Made by a program: the position numbers and the translations under genes. Positions 4,751 to 10,314 of a DNA stretch of 10,314 nt are shown in pieces. Origin of the DNA: Bacillota bacterium (GTDB lineage Bacteria; Bacillota_A; Clostridia; Peptostreptococcales; Anaerovoracaceae); assembly GCA_017438085.1 (NCBI GenBank), contig JAFRWH010000087.1, forward strand, positions 1 through 10,314. Reading direction: 5' to 3'. The stretch's first letter is position 1. Every line of letters starts with the position of its first letter. A model generated the notes under the pieces. The model was not told the origin of the DNA and did no database searches. It worked only from the letters and a program-made list of their open reading frames with translations.

Positions 4751-5793
4751 TGTCTTTTCTCACCTCTTTCTGCATATATTATAGCAACAAGGCTGAAAAC
4801 AAAGCAAACGATTATGAGAAACTTCTGCGGAGGACCGCTGAGTCTTATCAGCTGTCCGGCTATGGTCCCGGGCCACAGCGCCGATGCTGCAAGGCCGAAA
4901 GCGAGTCCCGGCTCCTCGGGCATCTTTCTGAACAGCAGCCACAAAGTTACGGGCATGCTCAGGTTCAGCAGCATCTGTCCTGAAAGAGAAAGAGGCATGT
5001 TCCATGCGAAAAATGCTGTAAAGACTGTAGCAAGACTGACAGTAACAACTGACATCCGCACAGCGCCGAACCGGTCACAGAAAAAACCACCCAGCGATTT
5101 GCCCAAAAAGACAAACAGCGTCATTATGAAGGCGTGAAGCGCGCCGCTCTTCCAGCTGAAATCCACAGCGCAGCCACCGACAGCCCTTACCGCCACCGCA
5201 AGAGTTAGCATCACTACGCTCAGCATGGCCGGCTCTGCTTTTTCCGCTTCCGGACTAATGATCCCGCTCTCAGTTTCTGCTTCCTTTGAAATCGACTGAT
5301 AAAGCATGATACAGGCAACGCTGGCCGCAGTCAGCGCAGCAGCAAGGAGCGTTCCGTATCCCGGAAACACCGTTCCAAGCGTCACCCCGAAAGCTCCGGG
5401 CGCCACAAAAACTCCTAATGGAGCCGCTTTTCCCCTGCTCTTTTTAAGTGTAACAACACCGCCGCACACATGGAAAAGGCTGTTGCCCAGGCCTATTATC
5501 ACAGCTTTTATTACAGGAGTTACCGGCAGCCAGAAGCCCAGCGCCACTATCAGCATGCTGAGGGCTTCCAGGCGTCCGTGAAAGCATATGCTCTCTTTAG
5601 ACGAAAACTTTCCCCTGCAGTAATTGTCCAGTATAAGTCCGAAGACGCACTGGGTAGTGAAAGCCATGGTGTTGTAGACAAGCACAGCCATAACCAGCTC
5701 ATCAACAGGAACGGCATAGGAAAAGAGCGCCGAAACGCAGACTCCGTCTACAAGAAAGTGTGAAACTGCATTTATCAATGCGAGAATATCCAT
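4747..5793 (-). CDS. Short MFS-like membrane transporter
   Basis: A 348-residue polytopic protein with about ten to eleven hydrophobic segments, somewhat shorter than the usual 400 of the major facilitator superfamily. The strongest family mark is GKSLGGFFCDRFGAVR (231-246), which fits the MFS motif-A pattern GxxxDRxGxR at the head of the second half. Other motifs that look conserved are HFLVDG (12-17), GLGNSLFHVCGG (101-112), APLGVFVAPGAFGVTLG (124-140) and GLAFGLAASALWPG (296-309). A charged loop (168-188, Glu-rich) separates the two halves. The substrate cannot be inferred. The ATG at 5793 has AGGAG about 14 bases upstream, a rather long spacing. It follows the 33-residue gene by 20 bases and overlaps the 62-residue gene by four. 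Confidence 0.8.
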   Translation of the reverse strand: MDILALINAVSHFLVDGVCVSALFSYAVPVDELVMAVLVYNTMAFTTQCVFGLILDNYCRGKFSSKESICFHGRLEALSMLIVALGFWLPVTPVIKAVIIGLGNSLFHVCGGVVTLKKSRGKAAPLGVFVAPGAFGVTLGTVFPGYGTLLAAALTAASVACIMLYQSISKEAETESGIISPEAEKAEPAMLSVVMLTLAVAVRAVGGCAVDFSWKSGALHAFIMTLFVFLGKSLGGFFCDRFGAVRMSVVTVSLATVFTAFFAWNMPLSLSGQMLLNLSMPVTLWLLFRKMPEEPGLAFGLAASALWPGTIAGQLIRLSGPPQKFLIIVCFVFSLVAIIYAERGEKRQ

Positions 5794-5813
5794 ATTTTCT
5801 GCTGTTGCTCCTG

Positions 5814-5915
5814 CTAAGCCTCGTCTTTGGCATCATCAGCCGAATTGTAAGCAGCCAGCCCCAGAACAAGAAGCAGCGTAGTAATAATTATCAGAAATCT
5901 CCTGATCCCCTGCAT
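5814..5915 (-). CDS. 33-residue hydrophobic peptide
   Basis: An ATG at 5915 opens 33 codons to a TAG, preceded by the near-ideal minus-strand site AGGAGGAAAAAA directly before ATG. The product starts MQGIRRFLIIITTLLL: a basic N-terminus, a hydrophobic stretch (7-22) and a short acidic tail (DDAKDEA, 27-33). It could stay in the membrane as a one-helix peptide, or be cut after an AYNSA-like site (26) to release a seven-residue tail. Its N-terminus resembles those of the cassette's small proteins (compare MKKIRTLIIT). It starts 32 bases after ispG ends and stops 20 bases before the transporter gene. No known family recognised; the ribosome binding site is the main argument that it is real. Confidence 0.65.
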   Translation of the reverse strand: MQGIRRFLIIITTLLLVLGLAAYNSADDAKDEA

Positions 5916-5947
5916 TTTTTTCCTCCTATAAAGAGATAAACTGTTAT

Positions 5948-7018
5948 TTACACTATTGTCATGATCAGCTTTTCCAGTTCGGAAACGATCTGATCCTCCG
6001 GCACTTTTCTGATGATCTCGCCCTTGCGTATCAGGAGCCCGACGCCCTTTCCGCAGGCTACTCCCACATCTGCGTGGGAGGCTTCTCCCGGGCCGTTGAC
6101 TTCGCAGCCCATGACTGCGACTCTTAAGAACCGCCCTTCTCTTTCCAGCTTCTTTGCCGTATCCTGAAGACCAGCTTCTACCTTTGCGGCAATGGAAGGA
6201 AGATCCACTCTTGTTCTGCCGCAGGTGGGACAGGATACAAAGTCTATGCCGGTCCGCCTGATGCCGGTAGCCGCCAGCAGTTTTTTAGCCAGAACAACCT
6301 CCTGAACAGGATCTCCTGTAAGGGATATGCGCATGGTATCGCCTATGCCTTCGAGCAGCAGCGCTCCTAGCGCTGCGCAGGACTTTATCCCGCCCATCTC
6401 GCCGCTTCCGGACTCCGTAAGACCTATGTGAAGAGGTCTGTCAGAAATTGCGGAATAGGCCTTGTATGAGTCGTAATTCATCTGCACATCGGAAGATTTG
6501 AGAGCCACTACTATATCGTCGAAGCCGAAGCTCTCCGCGTAGGCTACAGCCTTTACAGCGCTCTCGCAGAGCGCCTCTGCCGTAACACCGCCGTATTTTG
6601 CTACAAGCTCCTTTTCAAGCGAACCGCCGTTTACGCCTATGCGGATAGGAATACGGGCAGCCTTTGCTTTATCCAGTACCGCGGCCACCTTTTCATCGGA
6701 ACCTATATTTCCCGGGTTTATTCTAACCTTGTCAGCGCCGGCATCTATTGCAGCAAGAGCCAGTCTGTAGTCGAAATGTATGTCTGCGACCATGGGCATG
6801 GGGCAGTGCTTTCTGATCTCGGCAAATCCCTTGATGCCGTCCATGTCTCTCACCGCAAGCCTGATTATCTGGCAGCCCGCAGCTTCAAGCCGCTCGATCT
6901 GAGCAAGAGTTGCTGCAGGATCTGCGGTATCGGTATTGGTCATGGACTGTATGCTTATTGGGGCTCCGCCGCCTACGGGTATATTGCCCACCATCACCTG
7001 TTTTGTCAGTTTTCTCAT
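5948..7018 (-). CDS. ispG: 4-hydroxy-3-methylbut-2-en-1-yl diphosphate synthase
   Basis: A 356-residue IspG (GcpE), the [4Fe-4S] enzyme that converts 2-C-methylerythritol cyclodiphosphate to HMBPP in the MEP isoprenoid pathway in the cytosol. The TIM-barrel part carries SIQSMTNTDTAD (22-33), VADIHFDY (77-84), KVRINPGNIG (97-106) and IGDTMRISLTGDP (225-237). The cluster-binding part shows SCPTCGR (Cys263, Cys266) and MGCEVNGPGE (Cys305, Glu312), the expected three cysteines and glutamate. The length is typical of the two-domain bacterial form. It starts 12 bases after the protease gene with an AGAGG site. In many Clostridia the next gene would be polC; here it is the small-protein cassette. 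Confidence 0.98.
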   Translation of the reverse strand: MRKLTKQVMVGNIPVGGGAPISIQSMTNTDTADPAATLAQIERLEAAGCQIIRLAVRDMDGIKGFAEIRKHCPMPMVADIHFDYRLALAAIDAGADKVRINPGNIGSDEKVAAVLDKAKAARIPIRIGVNGGSLEKELVAKYGGVTAEALCESAVKAVAYAESFGFDDIVVALKSSDVQMNYDSYKAYSAISDRPLHIGLTESGSGEMGGIKSCAALGALLLEGIGDTMRISLTGDPVQEVVLAKKLLAATGIRRTGIDFVSCPTCGRTRVDLPSIAAKVEAGLQDTAKKLEREGRFLRVAVMGCEVNGPGEASHADVGVACGKGVGLLIRKGEIIRKVPEDQIVSELEKLIMTIV

Positions 7019-7030
7019 AGTTTTATTCCT

Positions 7031-7894
7031 CTATCTGAAAAGTCCGATAGTATCTTTAAACACCAGAAGTATCATGAGCAGCAGAAGCACAAGCATGCCT
7101 ATGCCGTTGATAAGCCCTTCGATCTTGGGCGTGATCCTGTTGCCTGTCAGCTTATTGAGTATGGTAAGCAGTATGCGGCCGCCGTCCAGCGCAGGGAAAG
7201 GCAGCAGGTTGACGAATCCAAGGTTTACGCTCAGAACTGCCATAAGATATACCACGTTGATGAGACCGTAGCGAGCCTGTTCTGTAACTGCACCTGCTAT
7301 GCCTACTATTCCGCTGACCTGATCCAGAGGAACCATGCCTGTAAATAGCTGCTTCAGGCTCTCTGCAAGTATGACTACGATGTATCCTGTTGCCGCAAAG
7401 GCCGCTTTAATGGTTATCCAGGCTCCGTGATGCTGCGAGCCGTAGACGATGATAAGCAGTCCGAGACAGCAGACAAGATTCATAAAGGGTCCTGCAAAAA
7501 GGATCGCGATCTTATTGAAAAACGGCTGGGCTCCGAAGGAACCGGAAGGATCGTTTTCTTCAGGAGGCTCCAGCAGAGGCCTTCCAAGCAGCGTTCTGGG
7601 CTTGAAGAATTCCTTTACTTCTTCTTCCTCCTCATCAGGATCATCCAGCTCATCATCGAAATCGGGATCCTCACCCTGCATCTTGCAGTAGCCGCCTATA
7701 GGTATGAGGCGAAGAGAATAGATGGTGCTCTTTTCGTTCCGTCTGAACTGAAATATTGCCGGACCCATGCCAAGCGCGAATTCCAGCACATTCACGCCGA
7801 GAAGCTTAGCCACAATAAAGTGTCCGAATTCGTGACACAGAATTATGAAAGCGAATAGTATCAGCGCTATGAAGATAATAAAACCTGTACTCAT
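7031..7894 (-). CDS. rseP: RseP/RasP-type site-2 metalloprotease lacking a PDZ domain
   Basis: A 287-residue intramembrane zinc protease. HEFGH (21-25) in the first membrane helix supplies two zinc-ligand histidines and the catalytic glutamate; NLLPFPALDGG (229-239) supplies the third ligand, the aspartate. GGY (67-69), AGPFMN (134-139) and SGIVGI (194-199) are also family positions. Family members such as B. subtilis RasP are about 420 residues with a PDZ domain between helices 2 and 3; here only about six residues separate the end of helix 2 (about 151) from the next hydrophobic stretch (158 on), so no PDZ fits. A loop at 74-122 is instead unusually acidic (DDELDDPDEEEEE, 80-92). Known roles include cleaving anti-sigma factors and leftover signal peptides. 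Symbol given by position and family. Confidence 0.92.
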   Translation of the reverse strand: MSTGFIIFIALILFAFIILCHEFGHFIVAKLLGVNVLEFALGMGPAIFQFRRNEKSTIYSLRLIPIGGYCKMQGEDPDFDDELDDPDEEEEEVKEFFKPRTLLGRPLLEPPEENDPSGSFGAQPFFNKIAILFAGPFMNLVCCLGLLIIVYGSQHHGAWITIKAAFAATGYIVVILAESLKQLFTGMVPLDQVSGIVGIAGAVTEQARYGLINVVYLMAVLSVNLGFVNLLPFPALDGGRILLTILNKLTGNRITPKIEGLINGIGMLVLLLLMILLVFKDTIGLFR

Positions 7895-7932
7895 ATTTAA
7901 AGTTTATCCTGTAATTATAAGATCCGAATCTA

Positions 7933-9081
7933 TCAGATCCTGTTTATATATTCCTTTGCCAGTGACCTTGCAGCCCGCTCCATTTCAGCTATCTCATCGA
8001 TGGAAGTCAGAGAGCTGTAATTCCAGCGGTCAAGCACATACCCGACAGTATCTGCTATCTGAGTAAAGCCGATACTGTCCTTAAGGAATGCGGCTACGGC
8101 TTCTTCGTTAGCTGCATTTAAGGCCAGACAGCTGCTTCCGCCTTCATCAATAGCTCTGTATGCGAGTCCAAGGCATTTGAAGACCTTTGGATCAGGCTTT
8201 TCAAAATGCAGTGTGCCTATGCGGAAAAGATCCAGGCTATCTGACACATCTGAAAGCCTTTTGGGCCAGCTCAGAGCATAAGCTATGGGCAGCTTCATGT
8301 CCGGAGTACCCATCTGCCCTATCACGGCTCCGTCTTCGAATTCAACAGCAGAATGAAGAACGCTCTCGGGATGCACATAGACTTCAATGGAAGATGCAGG
8401 CATGTCGAAAAGCCAGCTGGCTTCCATTATCTCCAGCCCTTTGTTCATCATGGTGGCGGAATCTATGGTTATCTTGGCTCCCATGGTCCAGTTCGGGTGC
8501 TTCAGCGCCTGAGCCTTGGTAACACCCTTAAGTTCTTCGTAGCTTCTTCCTCTGAAAGGACCGCCGCTGGCTGTAAGGAGTATCTTTTTTACTCTGTTGC
8601 CCGCAGCGCCCTGAATGGACTGAAAGATAGCCGAATGCTCGCTGTCCACGGGAAGAAATGCAATGCCTTCTTCCTTTACAGCCTGCATTATAAGATTTCC
8701 GGCAGCCACCAGTGTTTCCTTATTGGCGAAAGCTATATTTTTACCTGACCTGATGGCTCTGTAAGTAGGTTCTATGCCCATCATGCCAAGCAGTGAATTT
8801 ACTACTATCTCAGAGCTTCCGTAGGATGCGGCAGCGCAAATTGCTTCGTTTCCGTATCCGAACTGAATATCCGGAAACTCCGCGGCAAGCTGAACAGCAT
8901 CAGCCATTTCGGCGCAGACTGCAAATTCCGGCCTGAACTCCCTTATCTGCTGCCTCAGCAGCTCTGTATTGTGTCCTGCGGTAAGCGCCTCCACCCTGAA
9001 TAGCTCCGGATGAGTCCTTACCACCTCCAGAGTCTGGGTCCCTATGGAACCCGTAGACCCGAGAATGCTTATAGTCTTCAT
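7933..9081 (-). CDS. dxr: 1-deoxy-D-xylulose 5-phosphate reductoisomerase
   Basis: A 382-residue DXR, which rearranges and reduces DXP to MEP with NADPH, the committed step of the MEP pathway. The NADPH-binding motif GSTGSIG is at 8-14 and NKETLV at 120-125. Metal ligands are visible as Asp146 and Glu148 (PVDSEHSAIFQ, 144-154) and Glu217 (DSATMMNKGLE, 207-217); SGGPF (172-176) and the HPNWTMG segment (195-201) line the active site. The length matches the family. The ATG is two bases after the cdsA stop and lacks a strong ribosome binding site, so translation is probably coupled. A 38-base gap follows before the protease gene. Confidence 0.98.
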   Translation of the reverse strand: MKTISILGSTGSIGTQTLEVVRTHPELFRVEALTAGHNTELLRQQIREFRPEFAVCAEMADAVQLAAEFPDIQFGYGNEAICAAASYGSSEIVVNSLLGMMGIEPTYRAIRSGKNIAFANKETLVAAGNLIMQAVKEEGIAFLPVDSEHSAIFQSIQGAAGNRVKKILLTASGGPFRGRSYEELKGVTKAQALKHPNWTMGAKITIDSATMMNKGLEIMEASWLFDMPASSIEVYVHPESVLHSAVEFEDGAVIGQMGTPDMKLPIAYALSWPKRLSDVSDSLDLFRIGTLHFEKPDPKVFKCLGLAYRAIDEGGSSCLALNAANEEAVAAFLKDSIGFTQIADTVGYVLDRWNYSSLTSIDEIAEMERAARSLAKEYINRI

Positions 9082-9083
9082 GT

Positions 9084-9896
9084 TTATCTGAGTCCGATGA
9101 TGACCTTTCCGAAGTAATAGATGAAAGGCGCAGTAAAAATGACCGAATCGAAGCGGTCCATGATCCCGCCGTGACCGGGGATAAGGTTCCCGTAATCCTT
9201 TATACCCATCTTGCGCTTAAAGGAAGATGCAGTAAGGTCCCCCATCTGCGCTATAAAAGAGGCAATAATGCCAAGTATTATGCAGTGGAAGACATGCTCC
9301 TTGTAGAATATGAGAGCGAAAATGCCCGAAAGAAGCGCGCTGCCCAGGATCCCGCTGACAGCTCCCTCTATGGTCTTTTTGGGGCTGAGCTCAGGGCTCA
9401 GCTTATGCTTTCCGAGGAAATACCCACCGAAATAAGCCATGATGTCAGTGCCGAAGGCGGTCAGAAAAATGAGCCAGACCAGAGGATTGTGGCCTCCGTC
9501 CAGGCGCTCTGTCATATAGATGTGGCTGGTGAAAAAGCCTATGTAAAGAGCTGCAAGGCCTCCGATGATGCCAGAATAAATATTGTGATCCTTTGCGAAC
9601 ACATTATTCGTAAGGCTCAGGAACATGGTAAATACCAGCCAGAAGCTCATAAGCGTTTCAAAGTGGCTGCCAAGATAGCCCATATTCTCCAGAAGTATCA
9701 GAACATAGAGCGCCGCAATGGAACTGTAGCCCACTTTTCTTGCGGCATCCAGCCCCATGGCTTTGAAGCCGTTGTAGAATTCGTGCATGCCTACAGCCGA
9801 AAGCGCCAGGCAAAAACCCCAGAGAGGCAGGCCGCCGACCACCAGAAAGATGGTCAGGGGCAGCATAAATATGCTTGAAATTATCCTTGTCTTCAT
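9084..9896 (-). CDS. cdsA: Phosphatidate cytidylyltransferase (CDP-diglyceride synthase)
   Basis: A 270-residue integral membrane enzyme that makes CDP-diacylglycerol from phosphatidic acid and CTP, the branch point for bacterial phospholipids. The family signature spans residues 225-250: SFKRKMGIKDYG, then LIPGHGG and MDRFD. The preceding AFGTDIMAYFGGYFLGKHKL (147-166) and SPKKTIEG (171-178) are also family motifs. About seven or eight membrane helices are apparent. Its ATG overlaps the uppS stop by four bases (ATGA), as is usual in this gene pair, whose products both act on membrane lipids. Confidence 0.98.
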   Translation of the reverse strand: MKTRIISSIFMLPLTIFLVVGGLPLWGFCLALSAVGMHEFYNGFKAMGLDAARKVGYSSIAALYVLILLENMGYLGSHFETLMSFWLVFTMFLSLTNNVFAKDHNIYSGIIGGLAALYIGFFTSHIYMTERLDGGHNPLVWLIFLTAFGTDIMAYFGGYFLGKHKLSPELSPKKTIEGAVSGILGSALLSGIFALIFYKEHVFHCIILGIIASFIAQMGDLTASSFKRKMGIKDYGNLIPGHGGIMDRFDSVIFTAPFIYYFGKVIIGLR

Positions 9897-10314
9897 GCCT
9901 TTACCCCTCCGAATCTTCGGTCTCTGGACTGATACTCTACTATGGCTTTGTCGTATTCCTCCGGGCTGAAATCCGGCCAGTATACGGGCGACACAACCAG
10001 CTCCGAATAAGCTGACTGCCAGGTGAGGAAATTGGAGAGCCGCTGCTCCCCTCCCGTCCTGATTATGAGTTCAGGGTCGGGCATTCCAGCAGTATAGAGT
10101 CTTTCGGAAATCATTTCTTCTGCAGCGTCTTCAGCATTCAGTCTTCCCGCTGCTATATCTTCTGCAAGGAGCCTCGCTGCTCTGAGTATCTCCGCCCTGC
10201 CTCCGTAGTTTAGCGCAATGTTGAACTGCAGCCCGGTATTATCTGCAGTGGTATCTATTGCATACTGTATAGCCTCCCTGGATTCAGCGGGAAGCCTGCT
10301 CCAGTCCCCTATCA
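9893..10314 (-). CDS. uppS: Undecaprenyl diphosphate synthase, C-terminal part (partial)
   Basis: The last 139 residues of a cis-prenyltransferase that builds the C55 carrier lipid for peptidoglycan synthesis from IPP and FPP; the N-terminal part with the catalytic aspartate and FGGHRR-type region is outside the window. The frame is open to the window edge. Recognisable motifs are IGDWSRLP near the edge, the TADNTG and NYGGRAEI segment at about 10190-10255, PELIIRTGGEQRLSNFLTWQ and AYSELVVSPVYWPDF, which contain the conserved Arg and Glu residues for IPP and Mg binding. The shorter reading from an internal ATG at 10114 would lose the NYGG region and is not the real start. Confidence 0.96.
   Translation of the reverse strand, partial: IGDWSRLPAESREAIQYAIDTTADNTGLQFNIALNYGGRAEILRAARLLAEDIAAGRLNAEDAAEEMISERLYTAGMPDPELIIRTGGEQRLSNFLTWQSAYSELVVSPVYWPDFSPEEYDKAIVEYQSRDRRFGGVKA

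Noticed and set aside
5916..5947. Possible promoter before the 33-residue gene (ATGACA followed by TTATCT)
   Set aside because: The -35-like box matches fairly well but the -10 match is poor at the correct spacing, so a separate promoter for the cassette is not supported.
6776..7348. 190-codon plus-strand open frame across the ispG/rseP junction
   Set aside because: It overlaps two conserved genes on the other strand and shows no protein family features.
7914..7919. TATAAT hexamer on the minus strand before rseP
   Set aside because: No acceptable -35 box lies 16-18 bases upstream (CAGGAT at 17), and the gene is within a tight operon, so this is probably chance.
9171..9878. 235-codon plus-strand open frame opposite cdsA
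   Set aside because: Antisense to a complete CdsA with its family signature; composition is of a shadow frame and no family motif is seen.
10081..10114. Internal ATG of uppS as a separate 73-residue gene
   Set aside because: The same frame continues upstream to the window edge with conserved uppS motifs, so this is an internal Met.

Overview
The window looks like a chromosomal housekeeping region of a Firmicute, most probably an anaerobic member of Clostridia (Ruminococcus- or Oscillospirales-like is my guess). The evidence is the gene order uppS-cdsA-dxr-rseP-ispG followed by rimP-nusA-ylxR-infB, strong AGGAGG-type ribosome binding sites and moderate GC content. Every convincing gene is on the minus strand, so transcription runs from high to low coordinates.

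Block 1 (10314 to 5948) is an envelope-lipid and isoprenoid operon: the end of uppS (undecaprenyl diphosphate synthase), cdsA (CDP-diacylglycerol synthase), dxr (second step of the MEP pathway), a site-2 protease of the RseP/RasP type, and ispG (late MEP step). The genes overlap or lie within about 40 bases of each other. The protease is unusual: it has both catalytic motifs but no room for a PDZ domain, and it carries an acidic cytosolic-type loop instead.

Block 2 (5915 to 3289) lies where many Clostridia carry polC. It holds seven small or membrane-protein genes: a 33-residue hydrophobic peptide with a strong ribosome binding site, a short MFS-like transporter of 348 residues, four tiny single-pass proteins (62, 72, 91 and 102 residues), and a 108-residue multi-pass membrane protein. 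Each of the four tiny proteins has a predicted signal peptide of exactly 23 residues ending in FA, with Asp as the first mature residue. Three of them also share a nearly identical ribosome-binding/start segment, which suggests tandem duplication. This cassette is the best candidate in the window for an undescribed system.

Block 3 (3243 to 1) is the transcription/translation operon. It opens with a very good sigma-A promoter (TTGACA, 17-base spacer, TATTAA with an extended -10) and a short leader containing an 8-bp hairpin followed by a U-rich run, a plausible attenuator. Then come rimP, nusA (with a C-terminal extension resembling a small nucleic-acid-binding helix-extended-loop-helix domain), ylxR, and the start of infB. 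No ylxQ gene lies between ylxR and infB. The visible 348 codons of infB encode only a low-complexity Lys/Ala/Pro/Glu-rich extension; the GTPase core is outside the window.

No tRNA, rRNA, CRISPR array, transposase or insertion sequence is visible. The longest stretch without a gene is the 135-base rimP promoter/leader region.
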